Origin: Piscinibacter defluvii
Lineage (GTDB): Bacteria; Pseudomonadota; Gammaproteobacteria; Burkholderiales; Burkholderiaceae_C
DNA: 64,000 nucleotides
Reading direction: 5' to 3'
Assembly: GCF_004011805.1 (NCBI RefSeq)
Contig: NZ_ML137196.1
Span: forward strand, 433,024-497,023
Made by a program: the position numbers and the translations under genes. The notes beneath the pieces were generated by a model. It did no database searches. It saw nothing but the letters and a program-made list of their open reading frames with translations, and was not told where the DNA came from. Shown piece by piece: positions 1 to 7,557 of this stretch. Numbering within the stretch: position 1 is the first letter of the stretch; each line of letters opens with the position of its first letter.

Positions 1-1386
1 GCGGATGGCGTTGCGGCTGTAGTCGCTGAACGTCAGGAAGGTGCCGCCGTAGGGGATGAAGCCGCCGTGCAGCGCGACGCCGTTGAGGATCGCGGCCATG
101 CCGAACTCGCGCACGCCGTAGTTGATGTGGCGCCCGCCGTTGGGCCGGCCCTCGGCGTCGAAGCGCAGCGCCGGCGTCGACGTGGTGTTGGTCAGGTTCG
201 AGCCGGTCAGGTCCGCGCTGCCGCCCAGCAGTTCGGGCAGTGCCTTGGTGAACACCTCGAGCGCGAGCTGGCTGGCCTTGCGGCTGGCCACGGTCTCGGC
301 CTTGGCGTGGGTCGCCTGCAGCGCCTCGGCGGCGGTCTGCGCCCAGCTGGCGGGCAGCTCGCCGCGCATGCGGCGCGCGAACTCGGCCGCCAGCTCGGGG
401 TGCGCCGCCTTGTAGGCCGCGAAGCGCGCGTCCCAGGCCGCCTCGAGCTCGGCGCCGCGCGCCTTGCCGTCCCAGGCCGCGTAGGCCTCCTCGGGCACGA
501 CGAAGGGTTCGTGCGCCCAGCCGAGCGCCTCGCGGGTGAGCTTGATCTCCTCGGCGCCGAGCGCCTCGCCGTGCGCCTTGGCGGTGCCGCCGCGGTTCGG
601 CGCGCCCTTGCCGATCACCGTCTTGCAGCAGATCAGCGTGGGCCGCTCCGAGGCCTTGGCGCGCGTGATCGCGGCATCCACCGCGTCGGCGTCGTGGCCG
701 TCGACGCCGGCGATCACGTTCCAGCCGTAGGCCCCGAAACGCTTCGGCGTGTCGTCCACGAACCAGGGCTTCACGGCGCCGTCGATCGAGATGCCGTTGT
801 CGTCGTAGAAGGCGATCAGCTTGTTCAGCTTCCACGCACCGGCCAGCGCGCAGGCCTCGTGGCTGATGCCTTCCATCAGGCAGCCGTCGCCGAGGAAGAC
901 GTAGGTGTGGTGGTCGACGATCGAATGGCCGTCGCGGTTGAACTCGGCGGCCAGCAGCTTCTCCGCCAGCGCCATGCCCACCGCGTTGGTGATGCCCTGG
1001 CCGAGCGGGCCGGTGGTGGTCTCGACCCCCGGCGTGACGCCGACCTCGGGGTGGCCCGGCGTCTTGCTGTGCAGCTGGCGGAAGTTGCGCAGCTCGCTCA
1101 TCGGCAGCTCGTAGCCGGTCAGGTGCAGCAGCGCGTAGATCAGCATCGAGCCGTGGCCGTTGGAGAGCACGAAACGGTCGCGGTCGAACCAGTGCGGGTG
1201 CGCCGGGTTGTGGCGCAGGTGCCCGCGCAACGGCCCCCACAGCGCCACGGCGATCTCGGCCATGCCCATCGGCGCACCCGGGTGGCCGGAGTTGGCCTGC
1301 TGCACGGAATCCATCGCCAGGGCACGGATCGCATTGGCCATCAGGGCCGTCGTGGAGGTCGCGGGGCGGGTGTCGAGGGCATCCAT
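1..1386 (-). CDS. tkt: Transketolase, 3' part outside window
   Basis: Thiamine-diphosphate enzyme of the Calvin and pentose phosphate pathways that moves two-carbon ketol units between sugar phosphates. Translation from the ATG at 1386 gives 462 residues, open to the window edge; a full transketolase is about 660-680 residues, so roughly the C-terminal third is missing. Visible family motifs are the N-terminal [16 protein letters not shown] stretch and the TPP/Mg motif [13 protein letters not shown] followed by [16 protein letters not shown] hexamer at 1421-1426 (minus) is a plausible -10 with a leader of about 28 nt. It is divergent from speD across 99 bp. Confidence 0.96.
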   Translation of the reverse strand, partial: MDALDTRPATSTTALMANAIRALAMDSVQQANSGHPGAPMGMAEIAVALWGPLRGHLRHNPAHPHWFDRDRFVLSNGHGSMLIYALLHLTGYELPMSELRNFRQLHSKTPGHPEVGVTPGVETTTGPLGQGITNAVGMALAEKLLAAEFNRDGHSIVDHHTYVFLGDGCLMEGISHEACALAGAWKLNKLIAFYDDNGISIDGAVKPWFVDDTPKRFGAYGWNVIAGVDGHDADAVDAAITRAKASERPTLICCKTVIGKGAPNRGGTAKAHGEALGAEEIKLTREALGWAHEPFVVPEEAYAAWDGKARGAELEAAWDARFAAYKAAHPELAAEFARRMRGELPASWAQTAAEALQATHAKAETVASRKASQLALEVFTKALPELLGGSADLTGSNLTNTTSTPALRFDAEGRPNGGRHINYGVREFGMAAILNGVALHGGFIPYGGTFLTFSDYSRNAIR

Positions 1387-1447
1387 GGCGTGCGGCGGCG
1401 GAAAGCAGGGGGAAGCGGGAATTCTACGAGCGACCCTCGGCGCGACC

Positions 1448-1478
1448 TTGACCCAGCCGGCCGGACCGCTTCGATAAT
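1448..1478 (+). promoter_or_regulatory. speD promoter, possibly leaderless
   Basis: TTGACC (1448-1453) and GATAAT (1473-1478) each match the sigma-70 consensus at 5 of 6 positions, with a somewhat long 19 bp spacer. The -10 ends 7 nt before the speD ATG at 1486, so transcription would start at or next to the start codon. No Shine-Dalgarno sequence is visible. Confidence 0.55.
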
Positions 1479-1485
1479 CGCCGCG

Positions 1486-1875
1486 ATGCAGGGCCTGCAC
1501 CTCACCGCCGATCTGTACGGCTGCGCCGCCGACCGGCCGGCGCTGACCGAGCCCGAGGCGCTGCGGCGCCTGTGCCTGAGCAGTGTCGCCGCCGCCGGCC
1601 TGAGCCCGGTGGGCGAGCTGTTCCACCGCTTCGCCCCCGCGGCGCCCGGGCTGCCGGCGGGCGTCACCGGCGTCGTGCTGCTGGCCGAATCGCACTTGGC
1701 GGTGCACACCTGGCCCGAGCAGCGGTCGGTGACGCTGGACGTCTACGTCTGCAACTTCGGCGCAGACAACTCGGCCCGCGCGCGGGCACTGCTGGCGGCG
1801 CTGGCCGAGGCCTTCGCGCCGACGCGCGTCGAACGGCACGAACTGGTGCGAGGCTCGCCCGGCGCCGGCGCCTGA
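1486..1875 (+). CDS. speD: S-adenosylmethionine decarboxylase proenzyme, class 1b
   Basis: Makes decarboxylated AdoMet, the aminopropyl donor for spermidine synthesis. At 129 aa it has the short class 1b length. The self-cleavage site is in [12 protein letters not shown]: Glu68-Ser69, where Ser69 becomes the pyruvoyl group. His74 and Cys89 (DVYVCNFG) sit at the same spacing from that serine as the processing and proton-donor residues of the Thermotoga enzyme (Ser63, His68, Cys83). The ATG at 1486 is chosen because upstream sequence in this frame is antisense to tkt. A membrane-fused spermidine synthase lies 4 kb away on the other strand and is the likely consumer. Ornithine or arginine decarboxylase genes are not in the window. 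Confidence 0.94.
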   Translation: MQGLHLTADLYGCAADRPALTEPEALRRLCLSSVAAAGLSPVGELFHRFAPAAPGLPAGVTGVVLLAESHLAVHTWPEQRSVTLDVYVCNFGADNSARARALLAALAEAFAPTRVERHELVRGSPGAGA

Positions 1876-1951
1876 TTGATGCGCCTCAAGCCGCGCAGGC
1901 GGCAGCGGTGCCACGCTTGGCGGCATCGAATCGATCTGCCACGGAGCCGCC

Positions 1952-2539
1952 ATGAGCCACCCCTGCCTGACCATCATCCGCGACGAGCACGGCGCGCTCT
2001 CGGCCATGCTGCGCTCGCTGTCCATGCTGCTGGCCGAACACCGCCGGCACGGTTCGCTCCCCGACTTCAGCGTGCTGCGCGCGATGCTGTTCTACGTCGA
2101 CGAATTCCCGGAGAAGCTGCACCACACGAAGGAAACCGAGCTGCTGTTCCCGAAGATCCGCGCCCGCTGTCCCGAGGTGGCCGCCGTGCTCGACAAGCTG
2201 GACCGCGACCACGCGCGCGGCGAGAAGGCGATCCGCGACCTGGAGCACGACCTGCTCGCCTTCGAGGTGCTCGGCGAGGCGCGCCGCACCGCGTTCGAGA
2301 ACGCGGTCGACCGCTACATCGACTTCTACCTCTCGCACATGGCGATCGAGGAGGAGCAGATCCTGCCGCTGGCGCTCAAGCACCTGACCGAGGAGGACTG
2401 GAAGGAGCTCGACGAGGCCTTCCTCGCCAACCGCGACCCGCTGACCGGCCACGAGCCGCCGGACCTGTACCGGCCGCTGTTCAGCAAGATCGTGATGCAG
2501 GCGCCCGCACCGATCGGGCTGGGGCCGGCGCTGAACTGA
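1952..2539 (+). CDS. Hemerythrin-domain protein
   Basis: A 195-residue cytoplasmic protein with the hemerythrin/HHE four-helix signature. Candidate di-iron ligands are His13 (DEHG), His57 or His58 with Glu61 (LHHTKETE), His87 (DRDHARGE), and His129 with Glu133 (HMAIEEEQ). Such proteins bind O2 or NO or sense redox and iron status; which applies here cannot be read from sequence. GGAG precedes the ATG. It follows speD by 76 bp and precedes the murU-like gene by 22 bp, so it may be cotranscribed. Confidence 0.9.
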   Translation: MSHPCLTIIRDEHGALSAMLRSLSMLLAEHRRHGSLPDFSVLRAMLFYVDEFPEKLHHTKETELLFPKIRARCPEVAAVLDKLDRDHARGEKAIRDLEHDLLAFEVLGEARRTAFENAVDRYIDFYLSHMAIEEEQILPLALKHLTEEDWKELDEAFLANRDPLTGHEPPDLYRPLFSKIVMQAPAPIGLGPALN

Positions 2540-2547
2540 CCGGTCGC

Positions 2548-2553
2548 TAGACT
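2548..2553 (+). promoter_or_regulatory. Candidate -10 of murU-like gene
   Basis: TAGACT ends 8 nt before the ATG at 2562, one of several near-leaderless arrangements in this window. No convincing -35 was found, so this could be chance. Confidence 0.3.
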
Positions 2554-2561
2554 CCGCGGGG

Positions 2562-3269
2562 ATGAAAGCGATCATCCTCGCGGCCGGCCGCGGCGAACGC
2601 ATGCGGCCGCTGACCGACACCTGCCCCAAGCCGCTGCTGCCGCTGCGCGGCAAGCCGCTGATCGAGTGGCACCTGGAGGCGCTCGCACGCGGTGGCGTGC
2701 GCGAGGTGGTGATCAACACCGCCTGGCTGGAGGAACAGCTCGTCGCCGCGCTCGGCGACGGCGCGCGCTTCGGCCTCACGATCCGCTGGTCGCTCGAGGG
2801 GCGCGACCACGGCGGCGCGCTCGAGACGGCCGGCGGGCTGAAGAAGGCGCTGCCGCTGCTGCGGCTCGATGGTGACGAGCCCTTCTGGTACGTGGCCGCC
2901 GACGTGTTCGCGCCCGACTTCCGCTTCGACGCCGCCACGGCCGCGGCCCTGCAGCCCGGCGAGCTGGCGCACCTGTGGCTGGTGCCCAACCCGCCGCAGC
3001 ATCCGCGCGGCGACTTCGGCCTCGCCGGGGGCCGGGTGGGCGCCGGCACCGACGCTGATCGCTTCACCTGGAGCGGCATCGGCGTGTTCCGCGCCGGCTT
3101 CGTGCACGAGCTGATGGCGGCGCTGCCGGTCGGCACCCGGGCCCGCCTGCGCCCCTACCTCGACACGGCCATCGCGCAGGGCCGCCTCGGCGGGCAGCTC
3201 TGGCGCGGCACCTGGGCCGACGTCGGCACGCCCGAACGGCTGCGCGCACTCGACGCCGGCGCGACGTAA
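2562..3269 (+). CDS. murU: MurU-type nucleotidyltransferase
   Basis: A 235-residue sugar-1-phosphate nucleotidyltransferase. The N-terminus carries the fold's signature AGRGERMRPLTDTCPKPLLP (nucleotide-binding loop and conserved lysine), followed by GKPLIEWHLEAL. The end WRGTWADVGTPERLRALD is typical of MurU and related short NDP-sugar pyrophosphorylases without a C-terminal beta-helix. MurU makes UDP-MurNAc from MurNAc-1-phosphate in peptidoglycan recycling. The usual kinase partner AmgK is not adjacent here; another sugar nucleotide is possible. Confidence 0.82.
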   Translation: MKAIILAAGRGERMRPLTDTCPKPLLPLRGKPLIEWHLEALARGGVREVVINTAWLEEQLVAALGDGARFGLTIRWSLEGRDHGGALETAGGLKKALPLLRLDGDEPFWYVAADVFAPDFRFDAATAAALQPGELAHLWLVPNPPQHPRGDFGLAGGRVGAGTDADRFTWSGIGVFRAGFVHELMAALPVGTRARLRPYLDTAIAQGRLGGQLWRGTWADVGTPERLRALDAGAT

Positions 3270-3345
3270 CCAGCCGTTCCCGCCGCGCCGGACGTGCATT
3301 TCGCACGACGGCCGCACGCAAGGCTTTGATTCGCGCGCCGGAATC

Positions 3346-3351
3346 GCTAAT
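3346..3351 (+). promoter_or_regulatory. Candidate -10 before membrane protein gene
   Basis: GCTAAT sits 8 nt before the ATG at 3360, in an AT-richer patch of the 90 bp gap after the MurU-like gene. A TTGATT lies upstream but too close (about 14 bp) for a standard -35. Confidence 0.25.
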
Positions 3352-3359
3352 GTGCGCAC

Positions 3360-4121
3360 ATGGATCTGATCCGGGCGACGCTCACCCTGCCGATGGCCCT
3401 GGCCGGCGCGATGGCCGTGCACGTCCTGGCCTCGCGTGCGATCAAGGCGGTGGCCTGGTCGGTCTCGCCGCTGGCCGTGGGCGAGCCGCAGGCCTACGTG
3501 TACGAACGCGATGTCTGGCGCACCGCCGAACCCGGCGCGATGCGCGTGGTGGCCGCCGCCGCCGGTGCCGGAGCGCTGTTCTGGATCGCGGGGCTGCTGC
3601 AGTCGTGGTGGATGGTGCTGCTGGCGCTGCTGGGCTGGGCAGGCGCCGTGGCCTTCGACCTGCTGAGCTGGCAGCGCGTGGCGGTCAGCGCGAACAACCT
3701 GTGGTTCCAGCGCGGCTGGGGGCAGAAGGTGCACCAGGTCGCCTTCGAGAACATCCGCGACGTGGCCATCGAGGAGCGCGACGAGCGCGGCTTCACGCTG
3801 CGGCGCGGCCTGAACAACCGCATCTGCCGGCTGCAGGTGCGCATGAAGGACAAGCGTGTCGTCGCGCTGCCCAAGACCGATGCGCACACCGGGCTGGCCG
3901 ACGTCGAGGAGGTGGCCAACCAGCTGCGCCAGCGGCTGCGCCACCTGGAGGACCGCGAGTCGATCAAGCGCTCGCAGCAGCGCGGCAGCGAGGCCGCGCG
4001 CGAAGCCGCCGAGGCCGCGCCCGCAGGCGATGCCGAGCTGCGCCGCGCGCTGCGCAAGCTGCGCGCGCAGGCGCTGGCGCCCGACGCGCCCAAGGCCGTC
4101 AAGCTGAAGAACGAGTCCTGA
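3360..4121 (+). CDS. Membrane protein with PH-like domain, unknown role
   Basis: A 253-residue protein I cannot assign to a named family. Hydrophobic segments lie near residues 5-28 and 60-100. A beta-rich stretch follows (about 105-170, including LWFQRGWGQKVHQVAFENI and CRLQVRMKDKRVVALPKTD) that resembles bacterial PH-like membrane domains, then a charged helical tail (about 175-250) rich in Arg, Glu and Ala. It probably sits in the inner membrane with the C-terminal part in the cytoplasm. Its last 23 bp overlap, tail to tail, the end of the FAD oxidase gene on the other strand. Confidence 0.7.
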   Translation: MDLIRATLTLPMALAGAMAVHVLASRAIKAVAWSVSPLAVGEPQAYVYERDVWRTAEPGAMRVVAAAAGAGALFWIAGLLQSWWMVLLALLGWAGAVAFDLLSWQRVAVSANNLWFQRGWGQKVHQVAFENIRDVAIEERDERGFTLRRGLNNRICRLQVRMKDKRVVALPKTDAHTGLADVEEVANQLRQRLRHLEDRESIKRSQQRGSEAAREAAEAAPAGDAELRRALRKLRAQALAPDAPKAVKLKNES

Positions 4122-5742
4122 GGGCGGCGGCCGCGCGCGTGCCCGCGCGGTGGCCGTGGAAGAAGGCCTCCTCGAACACCGAGTAGCCCGACAGGTCGGC
4201 GTGCGCGTACTGCAGGCGCCGGCCCCCCTCGGCCAGCGCCTGCAGGGCCGGCGCACCGCGCAGGCCCGGCACCGGGATGCTCATCGCATGTCCGTAGCGC
4301 ATCAGGTCGATGGCCTTCACGCGCTGCGGCAGGTCCGGATGGGCCGGCGCCAGCTCGGTGAGCAGTTCGGCGGCCCAGGCCGCGGCGGGCCGCTCGAGCA
4401 GGCTGCGTCGCGCCGCCAGCGTCTCCTGCGCCGTGCGGCCGCCGAGCGCGTGGTAGACGGTCAGCACGGTCGGCCCGGGGCGCGGGTCGAGGCGCTGGTG
4501 CGATGCGTCGACATACCCCAGCGTGCGGCTGCCGTACAGCACGTTGTCCCACGACGGCGCGGCACCCGGGCGGTCGGCCAGCGGGCCGTCCAGGCGCAGG
4601 TTGGCCACCAGCCAGGGCGCATGGCGCTGCAGCGCCAGCGCCTCGCGCAGGGCCTCGGGCGGCGACTCCAGCACCCGGGCCGCGACGAACAGCGGCAGGG
4701 CCAGCACCACCTGCGGCGCGACCCAGCGCTCGCGCCGCTGCGTGGCGGCCGACCAGGTGTCGACCTCGACCTGCTGGCGCTGTTCGGCCACGCGCGTGAC
4801 CAGCAGCCCGCCGCGCAGCCGATCGCCCAGCGGCGCGGCCAGGCGCTGCGCCAGCCAGGCGTTGCCCTCGGGCCAGGTCAGCACGCCCTCGCGCTCGGCG
4901 TCCTCCTCGCCGGGGGCGTGGAAGCCGTGCCGGCTGGCGAAGTAGTGCACCCCGGCCCAGGCCGAGACCTGCGCGCTCGCGGCGCCGTAGTCGTCGCGGC
5001 AGCAGTAGTCGAGGTACCAGCGCAGCGCAGGGGCGTCGAAGACCTCGCGGTCGAGCCAGGCGTCGAAGCTGGTCGCGTCCAGCGCCGCCAGCGCCGCGCC
5101 CCACGGCGCGCGCGCGGTGGGCAGGCGGAAGGCACCGCCCGCGCCGAGCTCGCCGATCCGCTGCGCAAAGCGGCGGTACTGCGCCCGCGTCGCGGCCTGC
5201 TGCGCCTCGGGCAGGGCCTCGACCGGCGGCAGCAGGCCGTCGTGCCAGCGGCCGTCGAGGAACAGCCGCTCCTGCGGGCTGTGGCAGAGATGGCGTTCGT
5301 CGTAGACCACGCGGCCGGCCTCGCTGCGGCGCAGGCCGATCTCCTCCAGCCACTGCGCCACCTCGACCGCCGGCTCGCCGGGCACCGGCAGGTAATGCGC
5401 GCCGAGCGGGCAGGCGATGCCGTCCATGCGGTGGCCGCGGCTGTTGCCGCCGGGCATGTCTTCCAGCTCCAGCACACGCAGGTCGTCGACCCCGCCGCGC
5501 AGCAGCGCGCGCGCCGCCGCCAGGCCGGCGATGCCGGCGCCCAGCACCAGTGCGTCGGCTTCGTGCACCTGCGCCGGCGCGCCACCGGCGGGCGCGTCGC
5601 GCAGCCGGTGGCCGCGCTCGTGCGACGCCCCGATCCAGCGTGCCTCGGGCAGGGCCGCGCCACGGCGGCCGCAGCCCGGCAGTGCGGGCAGGCCGATCAG
5701 CGCGGCGCTGCCGGCGAGCCAGCGGCGCCGGTGCAGGTTCAC
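4099..5742 (-). CDS. Exported FAD amine oxidase-like protein
   Basis: A 547-residue flavoprotein. It starts at a GTG that overlaps the spermidine synthase stop (GTGA), so translation is probably coupled. The N-terminus HRRRWLAGSAALIGLPALPGC looks like a twin-arginine signal ending in a weak lipobox (Cys24), which implies a folded, FAD-loaded, periplasmic or membrane-tethered protein. The dinucleotide-binding motif LVLGAGIAGLAAA is at about residues 65-78, followed by LEDMPGGNSRG. The C-terminal YAHADLSGYSVFEEAFFHG resembles the FAD-contact region of amine oxidases. The position after a spermidine synthase suggests a polyamine or other amine substrate; that is inference. Confidence 0.8.
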   Translation of the reverse strand: MNLHRRRWLAGSAALIGLPALPGCGRRGAALPEARWIGASHERGHRLRDAPAGGAPAQVHEADALVLGAGIAGLAAARALLRGGVDDLRVLELEDMPGGNSRGHRMDGIACPLGAHYLPVPGEPAVEVAQWLEEIGLRRSEAGRVVYDERHLCHSPQERLFLDGRWHDGLLPPVEALPEAQQAATRAQYRRFAQRIGELGAGGAFRLPTARAPWGAALAALDATSFDAWLDREVFDAPALRWYLDYCCRDDYGAASAQVSAWAGVHYFASRHGFHAPGEEDAEREGVLTWPEGNAWLAQRLAAPLGDRLRGGLLVTRVAEQRQQVEVDTWSAATQRRERWVAPQVVLALPLFVAARVLESPPEALREALALQRHAPWLVANLRLDGPLADRPGAAPSWDNVLYGSRTLGYVDASHQRLDPRPGPTVLTVYHALGGRTAQETLAARRSLLERPAAAWAAELLTELAPAHPDLPQRVKAIDLMRYGHAMSIPVPGLRGAPALQALAEGGRRLQYAHADLSGYSVFEEAFFHGHRAGTRAAAALRTRSSA

Positions 5743-7313
5743 TGGTGGACCTTGCCCCACTCGTCCTCGAACAGATGCACCAGCACCTGGTTGGACAGGC
5801 GGTTGGGCTCGGCGGCCACCCGCGCCATGTCGGGCGGGAAGGCGAACAGCGCCGGCAACCCGTCCAGCGACAGGAAGCGCAGGCCGGCGGGCAGCGCGGC
5901 CGGCTGCCGCCAGGGCCGCCGGCTCGCGATGACGAAGCCCCATTCGCCGAAGCTCGGCACATGCGCGTGGTAGGGCGTGGCGGTGAGACCGGTGGCCTCG
6001 ATGGTGGCCACCACGGTCCAGTAGCTGCGCCGCGCGATCAGCGGCGAGGTGGTCTGCACCACCGCGTAGCCGCCGGCGGCCAGGTGCTCGTCGACCAGCT
6101 GGTAGAAGCTCGTCGTGTAGAGCTTGCCGATCGAGAAGTTGGTCGGGTCGGGAAAGTCGACCACGATCACGTCGTAGCGACCGCTGTCCTGCTCGAGCCA
6201 GCCGAAGGCGTCGGCGTTGACGATCGTGAGCTTGGGCGAATGCAGCGCATCCTGGTTCAGGCCGCGCAGCAGCGGCGCGCTGGAGAACAGCGTGGTCATG
6301 TGCGGGTCGAGCTCGACCAGCGTGATCGACTCGACCCCCGGGTGCTTGAGCACCTCGCGCACCGCCAGGCCATCGCCGCCGCCGAGCACCAGCACGCGCT
6401 TGGGCGCGCCCATCGCGGCCATCGCCGGGTGCACCAGGGCCTCGTGGTAGCGGTACTCGTCGCGCGAGTGGAACTGCAGGTTGCCGTTCAGGTAGAGCCG
6501 CACGCCGGCCTGGCTCGAGGTGACCACCACGCGCTGGTAGGGGCTCGATTCGCTGTAGACGATGTGGTCGCCGTAGAAGCGGTCCTCGGCCCAGCGTGTC
6601 ACCTGGTCGGCGCCGGCGAAGGCCGCGGTCAGCACCGCGAGCGTGCCGGCGCACGCCAGCGCGTGCCACTTGAGCCCGCGCAGCTCGCCGCGGAACAGCC
6701 ACAGCGCCCACACCGCCACCGCCGCATTCAGCAGGCCGAAGAACAGCCCGGTGCGGATCAACCCGAGCTGGGGCACCAGCACGAGCGGGAAGGCCAGCGC
6801 CACCGCGAGCGCGCCGAGGTAGTCGAAGGTCAGCACCTGCGACACCAGGTCCTTGAGCGCCCAGCGGTCGCGGAAGTGGCGCTTGAGGATGCGCATTACC
6901 AGCGGGATCTCGAGGCCGACCAGCGTGCCGACCACCAGCACCAGCGCATACAGCGCGAAGCGGAACGACCCGGCCGCGACGCTGTGCAGCGCGAACAGCG
7001 CCGCCGGGAGCAGCCCGCCGATCAGCCCGACCAGCAGCTCGATGCGCAGGAACTGCGCGACCAGCTGGCGGTCGATGAAACGCGACAGGTACGAGCCCAC
7101 CCCCATCGCGAACAGGTAGGTGCCGATGACGGTCGAGAACTGCAGCACCGAGTCGCCCAGCAGGTAGCTGGCGAGCGCACCGGCAGCGAGCTCGTACAGC
7201 AGCCCGCAGGCGGCGATGACGAACACCGAGGCCAGCAGCGCCAGCTCGGCGGCGCTGATGTGCGCCTCGGGCGCGGCGCCGCCGTCGGCGGCGCCGGCGC
7301 GCGATTCAGCCAT
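5739..7313 (-). CDS. Membrane-fused spermidine synthase
   Basis: A 524-residue polyamine aminopropyltransferase with an N-terminal multi-spanning membrane domain (about residues 20-230) and a C-terminal Rossmann methyltransferase-like domain. Catalytic motifs are intact: LYLNGNLQ and DEYRYHE, the AdoMet-type loop VLVLGGGDG (311-315), VELDP, and DVIVVDFPDP with Asp386 and Asp389 matching the catalytic DxxD of SpeE. It should transfer aminopropyl from decarboxylated AdoMet (SpeD product) to an amine at the membrane face. It overlaps the DUF350 gene by 8 bp upstream and the flavoprotein gene by 4 bp downstream. Confidence 0.9.
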   Translation of the reverse strand: MAESRAGAADGGAAPEAHISAAELALLASVFVIAACGLLYELAAGALASYLLGDSVLQFSTVIGTYLFAMGVGSYLSRFIDRQLVAQFLRIELLVGLIGGLLPAALFALHSVAAGSFRFALYALVLVVGTLVGLEIPLVMRILKRHFRDRWALKDLVSQVLTFDYLGALAVALAFPLVLVPQLGLIRTGLFFGLLNAAVAVWALWLFRGELRGLKWHALACAGTLAVLTAAFAGADQVTRWAEDRFYGDHIVYSESSPYQRVVVTSSQAGVRLYLNGNLQFHSRDEYRYHEALVHPAMAAMGAPKRVLVLGGGDGLAVREVLKHPGVESITLVELDPHMTTLFSSAPLLRGLNQDALHSPKLTIVNADAFGWLEQDSGRYDVIVVDFPDPTNFSIGKLYTTSFYQLVDEHLAAGGYAVVQTTSPLIARRSYWTVVATIEATGLTATPYHAHVPSFGEWGFVIASRRPWRQPAALPAGLRFLSLDGLPALFAFPPDMARVAAEPNRLSNQVLVHLFEDEWGKVHQ

Positions 7314-7530
7314 GGATCGCGGCCGCGACGATCTGGCCGATCGCGATCGCCACCGCGCCGACCACGATCGCCAGCGCCACGTTCTTGTGCTCGACGATCT
7401 CCTCCCACAGCTTGTAGGGCGTCAGCTTGTCGACGACGACGAAGCAGATCCAGAACACCGCGACGCCGATCATCGCGTACAGGATCGAGCCGAAGAAGAC
7501 CGCGGGTTTCAGCCATTCGATGCCGAGCAT
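7306..7530 (-). CDS. DUF350 membrane protein
   Basis: A 74-residue protein with two hydrophobic helices (about 8-32 and 50-72) joined by a short loop containing DKLTPYKLWEEI, matching the DUF350 (YjfL-like) pattern. The function is unknown. These small membrane proteins recur beside PspA, SPFH, DUF4178 and polyamine or ATP-grasp enzymes in envelope-stress loci. It lies 27 bp after the DUF4178 gene and overlaps the spermidine synthase start by 8 bp, which indicates an operon. GAGAG precedes the ATG as a ribosome site. Confidence 0.85.
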   Translation of the reverse strand: MLGIEWLKPAVFFGSILYAMIGVAVFWICFVVVDKLTPYKLWEEIVEHKNVALAIVVGAVAIAIGQIVAAAIHG

Positions 7531-7557
7531 GGGAACTCTCCTCGTGAATCCGGATGA

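Noticed and set aside
67-1485. Long open frame on the plus strand antisense to tkt
   Set aside because: It is the low-stop antisense frame of high-GC transketolase; only its last 129 codons (speD) match a real family.
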